A DNA stretch of 64,000 bases from Litoribacillus peritrichatus (lineage in GTDB: Bacteria; Pseudomonadota; Gammaproteobacteria; Pseudomonadales; Litoribrevibacteraceae): assembly GCF_039537985.1 (NCBI RefSeq), contig NZ_BAABBN010000015.1:248001-312000 (forward strand). Direction: 5' to 3'. Every line of letters begins with the position of its first letter. The stretch's first letter is position 1. A program made the translations under genes and the position numbers. The notes beneath the pieces are model-generated. The model saw only the letters and a program-made list of their open reading frames with translations. It made no database searches and was not told the DNA's origin. This document shows positions 1-9,157 of this stretch, one piece after another.

Positions 1-228
1 CCGGAAGCGGCCGAGTCCATGGGGGTGACTGCAGAACGTTTGCTGAGTTTAGGGCTGGTGGATCAGGTCTTGGACGAGCCTCTGGGCGGAGCCCATCGGG
101 ACCCTCAGCAAATGGCCAAACATTTGAAGCAGGTGTTGGTGAAACAGTTAGAAAATCTGGAGCAGCTACCTATGGAACAACTGTTGGATCGTCGTTACCA
201 GCGCCTTATGTCGAATGGCATCAACTGA
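1..228 (+). CDS. accA: Acetyl-CoA carboxylase carboxyltransferase subunit alpha, C-terminal part (partial)
   Basis: The reading frame is open from the first base of the window and ends at TGA 226-228, giving the last 75 residues of AccA. The segment PEAAESMGVTAERLLSLGLV and the following text up to the C-terminal arginine-rich stretch match the end of the alpha subunit of bacterial carboxyltransferase, which with AccD moves the carboxyl group from carboxybiotin to acetyl-CoA in the first step of fatty acid synthesis. The start lies outside the window. The neighbouring tilS gene is the usual one in Pseudomonas-like genomes, which supports the call. Confidence 0.95.
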   Translation, partial: PEAAESMGVTAERLLSLGLVDQVLDEPLGGAHRDPQQMAKHLKQVLVKQLENLEQLPMEQLLDRRYQRLMSNGIN

Positions 229-255
229 GGCTAAGCGCGTATTCTCACTTTATAA

Positions 256-287
256 GAACTTCATTTGATATGAACTTCACTTGATAT
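256..287 (+). repeat. 16-bp tandem duplication over the tilS start
   Basis: Two adjacent 16-bp units (256-271 and 272-287) differ at one base. Each ends in the beginning of an ATG. The first ATG (270) opens a four-codon frame (M-N-F-T-stop) that ends one base before the tilS ATG at 286. Confidence 0.85.
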
Positions 288-1623
288 GAAGAGCCCTAAT
301 GATCGTGATCAGCTACTGACTGAATTTCAACAGCAGCTGGCTAACTTTGAGGCCGAGAATTCGGTTGAACGATGGTGTGTGGCTCTCAGTGGTGGACTGG
401 ATTCTGTTGTTCTGTTGCACCTGCTTCATTTATCACAAAGCTCGCGCCCAATTCGGGCTATTCACGTGAATCACGGCATCAGTCTTCAAGCGGCGAAGTG
501 GCAGTCCTTTTGTGAGCGCTTGTGTCAAGCGCTTAATATTCCCATCATTGCTGAACGTGTTTCCGTGTCTGATCAAGGGTCTTTGGAAGAGAATGCGCGA
601 AAGGCCCGTTATCAGGTGTTTGAACAAAATATAGCTCAGGGTGACGTGTTGTTGATGGCGCATCATCTGAATGATCAGGCGGAAACCTTCTTTCAGCGTT
701 TGATTCGTGGTGCTTCTATCTCGGGGTTGGCTGCGATTCCTATAGAGCGGTCTCTGGCTTCAGGCCAGTTATTTCGTCCTTTGTTGGGGGTATCGAGGTC
801 GGTACTTCATGAATACGCGCTTTTGCTAGGCGTTGATTGGGTGGAAGACGAAAGTAATGAGTCTCTGCAATACGATCGTAATTTTCTTCGTCATAAAATA
901 CTGCCAGAATTGATTGGTCGTTGGCCTGGGTTGTTATCGACGGTCAGACGAACCACCGAGTTATTGCGTAAAGATTCAGACTCACTGAATTATTACCGGT
1001 CACAATGGATTGGCCAAAACGGGCAGGGAAATTGGCTGGATATTGCTTCCTTGATGTCGTTACCCAATTACGAACAGTTAGGGGTGCTTTCTCATTGGGT
1101 GACTACCTTGGCCGGAGAGTCATTGTCGTCCAAGCAATTGCAGGTTTTATGGTCTGAAGTTTGTCTGGCGAAAGAGGATGCACGGTCGGAGCTTGCGGTA
1201 GGAGAACATAGGTTTAGACGTTTTCGGAATCGACTTTATTATTCTCAGGCGGCAGAGGTATTTGATCCAGGCGTCCGTCTGAAACTGGACACCAGTTCAG
1301 ACAACAAAGAGTATGAATTACCTTCTGGAGATCAGGTGTCTCTGGAGGCACAGTTGGGTGGTTTTGTTTTGCCGGAGGGACTGGTCGAGATTCGTTATCG
1401 ACAAGGTGGCGAGCGGTTTAAACCCGTCCACGAGGCACATCACCGTGAACTTAAAAAATGGCTGCAAACCCAGGACATACCACCTTGGGAGCGAGGGCGA
1501 ATTCCACTGCTATACTGCAACGACAAACTTGTATCGGTGGGTGATTACAGTTTTGATCAGGCCTTTGCAGCAAAACCTGATGCATACGGTTGGAAGTTGG
1601 TTTGGAATCGAAAAAAAGCTTGA
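286..1623 (+). CDS. tilS: tRNA(Ile)-lysidine synthase
   Basis: The 445-residue product fits TilS, the ATP-dependent enzyme that turns C34 of the CAU anticodon of tRNA-Ile2 into lysidine so that it reads AUA. The PP-loop ATP-binding motif SGGLDSVVLL lies near residue 35 and is followed by the HVNHG segment and the AHHLNDQAET motif, both typical of the N-terminal PP-loop domain. The C-terminal part has the RYRQGGERFKP motif of the tRNA-binding domain. Length matches the long (E. coli/Pseudomonas type) form. It follows accA by 57 bases. There is no clear Shine-Dalgarno sequence before the ATG, and the start sits inside a 16-bp tandem duplication that also creates a four-codon upstream frame. Confidence 0.96.
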   Translation: MKSPNDRDQLLTEFQQQLANFEAENSVERWCVALSGGLDSVVLLHLLHLSQSSRPIRAIHVNHGISLQAAKWQSFCERLCQALNIPIIAERVSVSDQGSLEENARKARYQVFEQNIAQGDVLLMAHHLNDQAETFFQRLIRGASISGLAAIPIERSLASGQLFRPLLGVSRSVLHEYALLLGVDWVEDESNESLQYDRNFLRHKILPELIGRWPGLLSTVRRTTELLRKDSDSLNYYRSQWIGQNGQGNWLDIASLMSLPNYEQLGVLSHWVTTLAGESLSSKQLQVLWSEVCLAKEDARSELAVGEHRFRRFRNRLYYSQAAEVFDPGVRLKLDTSSDNKEYELPSGDQVSLEAQLGGFVLPEGLVEIRYRQGGERFKPVHEAHHRELKKWLQTQDIPPWERGRIPLLYCNDKLVSVGDYSFDQAFAAKPDAYGWKLVWNRKKA

Positions 1624-1666
1624 AAACAGAGCCTATTTTTGACTTTTTCCGCTCTGTTACAAAAAA

Positions 1667-1681
1667 GGTGCAAACTGCACC
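1667..1681. other. Perfect short inverted repeat between tilS and pyrG
   Basis: Six-base arms GGTGCA and TGCACC surround a three-base loop, with an A6 run on the left. On the minus strand the hairpin is followed by a T run, but no minus-strand gene ends here. Its role is unknown; it could be an operator or a weak terminator. Confidence 0.4.
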
Positions 1682-1711
1682 AGAAAAATACATTCTTTCT
1701 GCGATTTTGAA

Positions 1712-1740
1712 TTGTTCAAAGGTGGGTGTTCTGGTATTCT
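1712..1740 (+). promoter_or_regulatory. Candidate sigma-70 promoter of pyrG
   Basis: TTGTTC (1712-1717), a 17-base spacer and TATTCT (1735-1740) with an extended TGG just before it. It lies 68 bases before the pyrG start. Called by eye only. Confidence 0.5.
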
Positions 1741-1807
1741 GGCGCCCCATCTTGATCAGGGCATTCTTCCTGTTTCTCACCGCATTTATAACCAAGATGG
1801 GTTCTGT

Positions 1808-3433
1808 ATGACGCGATATATTTTCGTAACTGGTGGCGTTGTTTCTTCTTTAGGAAAAGGCATTGCCTCCGCCTCCCTTGCCGCAATTCTGGAAGCGCGC
1901 GGACTTAAAGTCACAATGATGAAACTCGATCCATATATTAACGTGGACCCGGGTACTATGAGTCCTTATCAGCACGGGGAAGTTTTCGTCACGGAAGATG
2001 GCGCCGAAACCGATTTGGATTTGGGCCACTATGAGCGTTTCATCCATACCAAGATGACTAAGCGTAACAACTTCACCAGTGGCCGTGTTTACGAAGAAGT
2101 GATTCGTAAAGAACGTCGTGGTGATTACTTGGGCGGCACGGTTCAGGTGATCCCTCATATTACTGATGAGATCAAGCGTCGAGTCATTGATGGCGCAGAA
2201 GGTGCCGATGTGGCCTTGGTGGAAATCGGTGGTACGGTGGGTGATATTGAGTCTCAGCCGTTTTTGGAAGCGGTTCGTCAAATGAAAGTTGAGTTGGGCA
2301 GCAATCGCGCCATGTTCATGCATTTGACGCTGGTGCCTTACATTGCCACCGCAGGTGAGACTAAAACCAAGCCGACACAGCATTCTGTAAAAGAAATGCG
2401 TTCGATCGGTATTCAGCCAGACATTTTGGTTTGTCGTTCTGAGCAGTCCATTCCGACGGATTCTCGCCGTAAAATTGCGATGTTCACTAACGTTGAAGAG
2501 CGTGCGGTCATTTCTTTGCCGGATGCAAACTCCATTTATAAGATTCCTGCAATGCTGCATGAGCAAGGCTTGGATCAAATCATTTGTGATCGTTTTAACA
2601 TCAAAGCAAGCGCACCGGACTTGAGCGAGTGGGCGGCCGTTGCGGAAGCAGAACTGAATCCTGAGCACACAGTTAACATCGCCATGGTGGGTAAATACAT
2701 GGAGTTGTTGGACGCTTATAAGTCGCTGATCGAAGCGGTTAAACACGCCGGCTTTAAATCCCGTACCAAGATCAAATTTGACTACATTGATTCGGAACGA
2801 ATCGAAAAAGAAGGTACTGCCTGCCTTGAAGGTAAAGATGCCATCCTGGTGCCTGGTGGATTTGGTACCCGAGGTGTTGAAGGTAAAATTAAAACCGTTC
2901 AGTTTGCTCGTGAGAATAAGATTCCTTACTTGGGCATTTGTCTGGGTATGCAGGTGGCCGTGATTGAGTTTGCGCGTAATGTTGCCGGCCTTAAAGGCGC
3001 AAGCAGTACGGAATTTGAACAGTCATGTGAAGATCCGGTAATTGCATTGATCACTGAGTGGGTGGATGCCGAGGGCCAGGTAGAGCAGCGCGATGCCGCT
3101 TCAGATCTGGGCGGTACTATGCGTCTGGGCTCTCAGGAATGCCAGCTGGCTGAAGGTTCTACCGTTCGTGAGTCCTATGGCAAGCAGAATGTGGTTGAGC
3201 GTCACAGACATCGCTTCGAAGTGAACAATACTTACGTTGACCGATTAAAAGAAGCTGGCCTGAAAATTACTGGTGTGTCTGTGGATCAGAACCTGGTTGA
3301 GGTGGTTGAAGTGGAAGATCACCCTTGGTTTGTCGCGTGTCAGTTCCACCCGGAATTTACATCTACACCGCGTGATGGTCATGGTTTGTTCAGTGGCTTT
3401 GTCAATGCTGCACTTGAGCAATCAAATAAATAA
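1808..3433 (+). CDS. pyrG: CTP synthase
   Basis: The 541-residue product is CTP synthase, which aminates UTP to CTP using ATP and ammonia from glutamine. The N-terminal synthase domain begins MTRYIFVTGGVVSSLGKG, the signature start of the family, and contains the MKLDPYINVDPGTMSP segment. The C-terminal class I glutamine amidotransferase domain has PYLGICLGMQ with the catalytic cysteine and the FHPEF motif with the catalytic histidine. The ATG at 1808 is chosen because it gives the conserved N terminus; the open frame extends further upstream to 1712 but that part is unconserved and overlaps the likely promoter. kdsA follows after 15 bases, so the two are probably cotranscribed. Confidence 0.98.
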   Translation: MTRYIFVTGGVVSSLGKGIASASLAAILEARGLKVTMMKLDPYINVDPGTMSPYQHGEVFVTEDGAETDLDLGHYERFIHTKMTKRNNFTSGRVYEEVIRKERRGDYLGGTVQVIPHITDEIKRRVIDGAEGADVALVEIGGTVGDIESQPFLEAVRQMKVELGSNRAMFMHLTLVPYIATAGETKTKPTQHSVKEMRSIGIQPDILVCRSEQSIPTDSRRKIAMFTNVEERAVISLPDANSIYKIPAMLHEQGLDQIICDRFNIKASAPDLSEWAAVAEAELNPEHTVNIAMVGKYMELLDAYKSLIEAVKHAGFKSRTKIKFDYIDSERIEKEGTACLEGKDAILVPGGFGTRGVEGKIKTVQFARENKIPYLGICLGMQVAVIEFARNVAGLKGASSTEFEQSCEDPVIALITEWVDAEGQVEQRDAASDLGGTMRLGSQECQLAEGSTVRESYGKQNVVERHRHRFEVNNTYVDRLKEAGLKITGVSVDQNLVEVVEVEDHPWFVACQFHPEFTSTPRDGHGLFSGFVNAALEQSNK

Positions 3434-3448
3434 GAAAGGGACATCTTT

Positions 3449-4294
3449 ATGGCTCAGAAAACGATTAAAGTTCAGAACATTGAAATTGCGAACGACAAAC
3501 CTATGGTTTTGTTTGGCGGAATGAACGTTTTGGAAAGTCGTGATTTAGCGATGCAAATTGCTGAACACTACAAAACGATCACTGACAAGCTCGGCATTCC
3601 TTATGTCTTCAAAGCATCGTTTGATAAAGCCAACCGTTCTTCGATTAATTCTTATCGTGGCCCGGGCATGGAAGAAGGCTTAAAGATTTTTGAAGAAATC
3701 AAAAAGACTTTCGACGTTCCGGTCATTACCGACGTTCATGAACCGTACCAGGCCGCTCCGGTTGCTGAGGTGTGTGACATCATTCAGTTGCCGGCGTTTT
3801 TGTCGCGTCAGACTGACTTGGTGAAGGCGATGGCTGAAACCGATGCGGTCATCAACATTAAAAAAGCACAGTTTTTGGCGCCGCATGAAATAAAGCACAT
3901 TCTTCGTAAATGTGAAGAAGCAGGAAATGAAAACCTGATTCTTTGCGAACGGGGCAGTGCCTTTGGTTACAACAACCTGGTTGTTGATATGCTGGGCTTC
4001 GGGTTGATGAAAGAGTTTGAGTACCCTGTGTTCTTCGATGTCACGCATTCGTTACAAACTCCGGGCGGTCGTGCGGATTCTGCGGGTGGTCGTCGCGCTC
4101 AGGTAACGGACTTGGCGAAAGCGGGTATTTCTCAGGGGATTGCGGGTTTGTTCCTAGAAGCGCACCCTAGTCCGGACGAGGCGAAGTGTGATGGTCCATG
4201 TGCCTTGCCACTGGATAAGCTTGAGCCGTTTTTATCTCAGTTGAAGCAGCTGGATGATTTGATTAAAGGCTTTGAGCCTGTAGTGACCAGTTAA
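3449..4294 (+). CDS. kdsA: 3-deoxy-D-manno-octulosonate 8-phosphate synthase
   Basis: The 281-residue protein is KdsA, which condenses phosphoenolpyruvate with D-arabinose 5-phosphate to KDO-8-phosphate for the inner core of lipopolysaccharide. The segments FKASFDKANRSS, PVITDVHE and the FDVTHSLQ stretch are characteristic of the family. An AAAGGGA ribosome-binding site lies a few bases before the ATG. It sits between pyrG and eno, the usual gammaproteobacterial order. The presence of this gene shows that the cell makes LPS and is Gram-negative. Confidence 0.98.
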   Translation: MAQKTIKVQNIEIANDKPMVLFGGMNVLESRDLAMQIAEHYKTITDKLGIPYVFKASFDKANRSSINSYRGPGMEEGLKIFEEIKKTFDVPVITDVHEPYQAAPVAEVCDIIQLPAFLSRQTDLVKAMAETDAVINIKKAQFLAPHEIKHILRKCEEAGNENLILCERGSAFGYNNLVVDMLGFGLMKEFEYPVFFDVTHSLQTPGGRADSAGGRRAQVTDLAKAGISQGIAGLFLEAHPSPDEAKCDGPCALPLDKLEPFLSQLKQLDDLIKGFEPVVTS

Positions 4295-4366
4295 TTAAGA
4301 CTGGATAAGCACTGCTTAACGATTTCGTTTAAAATATTTTAAAAAGTAATAAATGGAGATATTCGA

Positions 4367-5662
4367 ATGGCTAAAATCGCAGACATCAAGGCTCGTGAAG
4401 TCTTGGACTCACGCGGTAACCCAACGGTTGAAGCGGATGTAATTCTGGAGAATGGCATCATGGCTTCGGCTTGTGCGCCATCAGGTGCATCTACGGGATC
4501 TCGTGAAGCGCTGGAACTTCGAGATGGCGATAAGTCTCGCTACCTTGGCAAAGGTGTTCTTAAGGCGGTTGAAGGCGTTAATACAGAAATTCGCACAGCT
4601 TTGGTTGGCATGGATGCAACTGATCAGCGTGCATTGGACAATAAAATGTTAGAGCTGGACGGCACTGACAACAAAGCAAAATTGGGTGCAAACGCAATTT
4701 TGGCCGTGTCTTTGGCGGCAGCAAAAGCAGCAGCACAGGCTAAAGGTGTTGAGCTTTACGCGCACATTGCCGACATTAATGGTACTTCTGGCCAGTACAG
4801 CATGCCAGTTCCTATGATGAACATCGTGAATGGTGGTGAGCACGCAGATAACAACGTGGACATTCAGGAATTTATGGTTCAGCCTGTTTCTGCTCCAACG
4901 TTTGCTGAAGCGCTACGCGCCGGTGCTGAAATTTTCCACGCACTAAAGAAAGTATTGAGCCAAAAAGGCTTGAGTACATCAGTGGGTGATGAAGGAGGTT
5001 TTGCTCCAAACCTGGCTTCTAACGCAGATGCGCTTGCTGTGATTAAAGAAGCCGTTGCAAATGCCGGTTACGAATTGACGAAAGACATCACACTTGCGTT
5101 GGACTGTGCTTCTTCAGAGTTTTACAAAGACGGTAAATATGACCTGAGCGGTGAAGGTAAGGTGTTCACAGCGGAAGGTTTCAGTGATTATCTTGCTGAG
5201 TTGTGTGAGCAGTATCCGATCGTTTCTATTGAAGACGGTCAGGATGAATCTGATTGGGATGGCTGGGCTTATCAGACGAAAGTTTTGGGTGACAAGGTTC
5301 AGTTAGTTGGTGACGATCTTTTCGTAACTAACACCAAAATCCTGAAAGAAGGCATTGATAAAAACATTGCTAACTCCATCCTGATCAAGTTCAACCAGAT
5401 TGGTTCTTTGTCTGAAACACTTGATGCAATTAAGATGGCGAAAGACGCTGGTTACACGGCTGTTATTTCTCATCGTTCAGGTGAAACTGAAGACACCACC
5501 ATTGCTGATTTGGCTGTAGGTACTTGTGCCGGTCAGATTAAGACGGGTTCTTTGTGTCGTTCAGATCGTGTAGCTAAGTATAACCGTTTGCTTCGCATTG
5601 AAGAGCAGTTGGGCGCAAAAGCACCATACAACGGCTTGAAAGAGATCAAAGGTCAGGGCTAA
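4367..5662 (+). CDS. eno: Enolase
   Basis: The 431-residue protein is enolase, converting 2-phosphoglycerate to phosphoenolpyruvate. The N-terminal DSRGNPTVEADV, the loop motif SGASTGSREALELRD, the GDEGGFAPNL stretch and SHRSGETEDTTIADLAVGT are all present. In many gammaproteobacteria the same protein is a scaffold component of the RNA degradosome. A TGGAGAT ribosome-binding site precedes the start. A strong terminator follows, so this closes the pyrG-kdsA-eno unit and separates it from ftsB. Confidence 0.98.
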   Translation: MAKIADIKAREVLDSRGNPTVEADVILENGIMASACAPSGASTGSREALELRDGDKSRYLGKGVLKAVEGVNTEIRTALVGMDATDQRALDNKMLELDGTDNKAKLGANAILAVSLAAAKAAAQAKGVELYAHIADINGTSGQYSMPVPMMNIVNGGEHADNNVDIQEFMVQPVSAPTFAEALRAGAEIFHALKKVLSQKGLSTSVGDEGGFAPNLASNADALAVIKEAVANAGYELTKDITLALDCASSEFYKDGKYDLSGEGKVFTAEGFSDYLAELCEQYPIVSIEDGQDESDWDGWAYQTKVLGDKVQLVGDDLFVTNTKILKEGIDKNIANSILIKFNQIGSLSETLDAIKMAKDAGYTAVISHRSGETEDTTIADLAVGTCAGQIKTGSLCRSDRVAKYNRLLRIEEQLGAKAPYNGLKEIKGQG

Positions 5663-5688
5663 TATAGCTTTGGTTTATTGATACTCTG

Positions 5689-5740
5689 AGAAAGGGGAAA
5701 CCAGTGGTTTCCCCTTTCTGCTATTTTCTGTTTTATTTCT
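5689..5740 (+). terminator. Rho-independent terminator after eno
   Basis: Perfect 14-bp stem (5689-5702 with 5706-5719), three-base loop, then a T-rich tail. It lies directly after eno and before ftsB. Confidence 0.85.
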
Positions 5741-5756
5741 TGAAAGATCGGTTTAT

Positions 5757-6044
5757 ATGTACCAAGTGTTGTGTGGAATATTGGTAATAGTGTTTTGTGC
5801 CCTGCAAGTTCGTTTGTGGTCGGGTGAAGGCAGTATTACTCATATTTGGGCACTGCAGGATGCGATTGAAGAACAGTCTTTTGAGAATGACCGTCTTAAA
5901 GATCGGAATCAGGTGTTGGATGCCGAAGTACAGGATTTGAAAAGTGGCCTGGAGTCGATCGAAGAACGAGCCCGAAGCGAGCTTGGGATGATCAAAAAAG
6001 GGGAGACTTTTTATTTGTTGGTTGAGGACTCTGAACGAAAATGA
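5757..6044 (+). CDS. ftsB: Cell division protein FtsB
   Basis: A 95-residue protein with one N-terminal membrane segment (about residues 3-20) followed by a periplasmic coiled coil (about 30-75). This is the form of FtsB, the bitopic divisome protein that binds FtsL and FtsQ. The ERARSELGMIKKGETFYLL segment near the C terminus is the conserved FtsB tail. Its place between eno and ispD is the standard one. The stop overlaps the ispD start by four bases (ATGA), so the two are translationally coupled. Confidence 0.93.
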   Translation: MYQVLCGILVIVFCALQVRLWSGEGSITHIWALQDAIEEQSFENDRLKDRNQVLDAEVQDLKSGLESIEERARSELGMIKKGETFYLLVEDSERK

Positions 6045-6757
6045 CAGAGCAAATATGGGCGCTGCTGCCTGCCAGTGGTGTGGGCAGCCGAATGCAGGCG
6101 AATTGCCCTAAGCAGTATTTGAAAATTCAGAACGAATATATTTTAGACATCACCATTCAGAAAATGCTGTCGGTTTCAGGTTTGTCGGGGGTGATGGTGG
6201 TAATTTCCGCTGATGATGCATATTGGCCTTCAACTCAAAGTTATGCCCATCCGTCTGTTTATACGACAACTGGCGGCGCAGAACGTTTTCATTCTGTTTT
6301 AAATGGTTTGTATGCATTAAAAGAAATTACCTCGGGTCAGGACTGGGTTATGGTTCATGACGCTGCCCGGCCCTGCGTTCGGGTGTCTGATATCAATAAA
6401 CTGATTTCAGTGGCCAGCAATAACGATGGTGCTTTGTTGGGGGTTCCAGCGAAAGATACGATCAAGCAGGTGGATGCAAATATCACGTTAGGCGTTGAGA
6501 AGACCTTGGATCGAAGTAAAATCTGGCAGGCATTTACGCCCCAGATGTTTCGGATTGAGGTGTTGGTCTCAGCGCTTGAATACGCAATCTCAAGCGGTTT
6601 CATGGTCACCGATGACGCAAGTGCTATGGAGCTATCGGGACATCGGCCGGTGATGGTCGAAGGCGCTTCAGATAATATTAAAATCACTCAGCCTCAGGAT
6701 TTACCATTGGCGGAGTGGTTGTTAACTCAGCAAAAAAATACCACTGATGTGAGTTGA
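6041..6757 (+). CDS. ispD: 2-C-methyl-D-erythritol 4-phosphate cytidylyltransferase
   Basis: The 238-residue product is IspD, which transfers CMP from CTP to methylerythritol phosphate in the MEP route to isoprenoids. The nucleotide-binding motif PASGVGSRM at residues 10-18 followed by PKQYL, the HDAARPCV motif and the TDDASAMELSG stretch are all typical. It overlaps ftsB by four bases and precedes ispF, which acts two steps later in the same pathway. Confidence 0.97.
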   Translation: MTEQIWALLPASGVGSRMQANCPKQYLKIQNEYILDITIQKMLSVSGLSGVMVVISADDAYWPSTQSYAHPSVYTTTGGAERFHSVLNGLYALKEITSGQDWVMVHDAARPCVRVSDINKLISVASNNDGALLGVPAKDTIKQVDANITLGVEKTLDRSKIWQAFTPQMFRIEVLVSALEYAISSGFMVTDDASAMELSGHRPVMVEGASDNIKITQPQDLPLAEWLLTQQKNTTDVS

Positions 6758-6801
6758 GCGTTGATACGCTCGTGCAGTGAAGTATGGATAAGGTGAAGTG
6801 A

Positions 6802-7278
6802 ATGGGGATGCGAATCGGCCATGGCTATGACGTACATGCGTTTGGGCCGGGAGACGTAATTACACTGGGGGGGGTTAAAATTGCCTATAAACAGGGATTT
6901 GTGGCTCACTCCGATGGTGATGTGCTGATACATGCGCTGTGTGATGCGTTATTGGGCGCGGCCGGTCTTGGGGACATAGGTAAGCACTTCCCGGATACTG
7001 ACCAATCGTTTGAGAACATTGATAGCCGGATATTGTTACGGCACGTGATTGAGCTACTGCAAAAAAGTGGTTATTGGGTGGTCAATGCTGACTGCACTGT
7101 GGTGGCTCAGGCGCCTAAGTTAGCACCGTTTATTGATCAGATGCGGGTTGTTTTGGCGGAAGACCTTGCTGTCACTCAGGCTGATGTCAATGTGAAAGCC
7201 ACCACGACGGAAAAGCTTGGTTTTGTAGGCCGCAAAGAAGGTGTTGAAGCTCATGCGGTTGTTTTGATTGCCAAATAG
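6802..7278 (+). CDS. ispF: 2-C-methyl-D-erythritol 2,4-cyclodiphosphate synthase
   Basis: The 158-residue protein is IspF, which cyclises CDP-methylerythritol phosphate with loss of CMP. The metal-binding GHGYDVHAF motif near the start, the HSDGDVLIHALCDALLGA motif and the TTTEKLGFVGRKEG motif at the C terminus define the family. It follows ispD by 44 bases. The ATG at 6802 is followed after one codon by a second ATG at 6808; both are possible starts. Confidence 0.97.
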   Translation: MGMRIGHGYDVHAFGPGDVITLGGVKIAYKQGFVAHSDGDVLIHALCDALLGAAGLGDIGKHFPDTDQSFENIDSRILLRHVIELLQKSGYWVVNADCTVVAQAPKLAPFIDQMRVVLAEDLAVTQADVNVKATTTEKLGFVGRKEGVEAHAVVLIAK

Positions 7279-7338
7279 CCTTGTATGTTAAGTTTGTTCT
7301 TAGCCTAAGGGCTCCTGAATATTTAAGAGTTAGACCAG

Positions 7339-8391
7339 ATGTCGTTGTTTGAATTACCGTTTACTGACGTTTCAAAGGCACCCAAGCAAGATGTGCTGTT
7401 TAAAAGTGCGCCCGAAGATTTTCAGGTGTTTGAAATCATGGGCTTTGAGCCGTCCGGAGACGGAGAGCACCTTTGGCTGGACGTGTTAAAAAAAGGGAAA
7501 AATACTCAGGATTTGGCCAGAGATTTGGCCAAGCACTTCAATGTGGATAAAAATGCGGTCGCGTACAGTGGCTTAAAAGATAAAAATGCCATCACGCGTC
7601 AGTGCTTTACGGTGCACTTACCGGGTAAAGGTAAGTTGATTGGTATGCCTGTTTTCCGGGATGTGGATATTGTGAATAAGACACGACACAATAAGAAACT
7701 TAAAACCGGGGTTCACCAGGGCAATCAGTTCATCATTACGTTACGTGATGTCTCTGACGTCGAAGAATTAATCGGCCGTTTGGCAACCATCAAAGAGCAG
7801 GGGTTCCCGAATTATTTTGGTCATCAGCGTTTTGGTTTTGATCGGTCAAACCTGACCAATGCTATGGAGTGGCTGATTACCGGCAAGCGTCCTCGTCAGC
7901 GTTTTCTTGAGGGAATGTATTTATCCGCGCTTCGATCTTATATTTTTAATATGAGCTTGGCCGAACGGGTGGCGCAAGGGAACTGGAACCAATTGTGTGC
8001 CGGAGATTTTGCCCAATTTGACTGGAGTAAGTCTGGTTTTGTGGTCGAGAATACGGACGATGATCGCTGTTGCCATGGCGAAATTCATCCGGCAATCGCT
8101 TTGTTTGATGGGAATCATCAACTACCGGATTCTCTGGCGGAGCTGGCCGATCAGTCTTGGTTTGATAAATTCAGGAAAAAGCGGTTTTCTCCGGAAAACC
8201 GGTCGCTTCGAATTATTCCAAAAGGGCTCTCCTGGACTTTACCCGAAGAGGGTGTGTTGCAGGTTTCTTTCTCATTGCCCACCGGCAGTTATGCGACCAG
8301 TTTATTAAAAGAAGTATGCGAGTTGCAGGAACCGGAAAGAAAGAACACACAGTATTCTCCTGAGCGTCATTCTCCCGAAAAGATAGGTTAA
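7339..8391 (+). CDS. truD: tRNA pseudouridine(13) synthase
   Basis: The 350-residue protein is TruD, which makes pseudouridine at position 13 of tRNA-Glu. The YSGLKDKNAITRQ motif carries the catalytic aspartate, and the NYFGHQRFGFDRSN motif is the second family signature. The order ispF-truD-surE-pcm is standard in gammaproteobacteria. The gene ends three bases before surE. Confidence 0.96.
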   Translation: MSLFELPFTDVSKAPKQDVLFKSAPEDFQVFEIMGFEPSGDGEHLWLDVLKKGKNTQDLARDLAKHFNVDKNAVAYSGLKDKNAITRQCFTVHLPGKGKLIGMPVFRDVDIVNKTRHNKKLKTGVHQGNQFIITLRDVSDVEELIGRLATIKEQGFPNYFGHQRFGFDRSNLTNAMEWLITGKRPRQRFLEGMYLSALRSYIFNMSLAERVAQGNWNQLCAGDFAQFDWSKSGFVVENTDDDRCCHGEIHPAIALFDGNHQLPDSLAELADQSWFDKFRKKRFSPENRSLRIIPKGLSWTLPEEGVLQVSFSLPTGSYATSLLKEVCELQEPERKNTQYSPERHSPEKIG

Positions 8392-8394
8392 CGT

Positions 8395-9147
8395 ATGAAA
8401 GTTTTGATCTCGAACGATGATGGCGTTAATGCTCCGGGCATTATTGGATTGGAGTCTTCGTTGTCTTCCGTCGCGGAAGTCGTGGTTTGTGCGCCGGATC
8501 GGGATCATAGCGGTGCCAGCAGTTCACTGACCCTGACCAGACCTTTAATGGCGACTGAGCTGAAGCCTGGCTGGTTCTCGGTGGATGGCACTCCCGCAGA
8601 TTCTGTATATCTGGGCATGAACGGCGTGGCAGGCATCGAACCGGATTGCGTGTTTTCAGGCATTAATTCAGGTGCCAATTTAGGGGATGATGTATTATAT
8701 TCAGGCACGGTTGCTGCCGCTTTGGAAGGTCGAAGCCTGAAACTGCCCGCTGTTGCAATTTCATATGTGGATCGTCGGTTAACATACCTTGAAAGTGCTG
8801 AGCGTGTGGCCAGAATGGTTGCGGAGCGATTATCCGAAATTCCTATGCCTCCTCATACGGTGTTAAACATCAATGTTCCTGACTTACCTTGGGAGCAAAT
8901 AGCAGGCATGAAAGTAACGCGTTTAGGGCACCGGCAACGGTCGGCGAAACCCGAAAAAATAATAGATCCCCGAGGGAAAACCCGCTATTGGGTGTCCGCA
9001 GTCGGAAGCGTAGCGGAAGACTCAGAGGGGACGGATTTTAATGCAATAAAAAAAGGCTTTGTGTCGATAACGCCGGTTCACTTCGATATGTGTGAACATC
9101 AAGTTAGAGAACAACTGAGTCATTGGTTGGATACACAGAAATTGTAA
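8395..9147 (+). CDS. surE: 5'/3'-nucleotidase SurE
   Basis: The 250-residue product is SurE, a metal-dependent nucleoside monophosphate phosphatase linked to stationary-phase survival. The N-terminal ISNDDGVNAPGI motif carries the two metal-binding aspartates; APDRDHSGASSSLTL and the FSGINSGANLGDDVLYSGTV stretch are further signatures. It lies between truD and pcm in the conserved survival cluster that ends with rpoS. Confidence 0.97.
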   Translation: MKVLISNDDGVNAPGIIGLESSLSSVAEVVVCAPDRDHSGASSSLTLTRPLMATELKPGWFSVDGTPADSVYLGMNGVAGIEPDCVFSGINSGANLGDDVLYSGTVAAALEGRSLKLPAVAISYVDRRLTYLESAERVARMVAERLSEIPMPPHTVLNINVPDLPWEQIAGMKVTRLGHRQRSAKPEKIIDPRGKTRYWVSAVGSVAEDSEGTDFNAIKKGFVSITPVHFDMCEHQVREQLSHWLDTQKL

Positions 9148-9157
9148 GGTATACCGA

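Noticed and set aside
1850..2746. 298-codon minus-strand open frame
   Set aside because: It lies fully inside pyrG on the other strand, has no ribosome-binding site and no recognisable motif; it is a shadow of the pyrG codon pattern.
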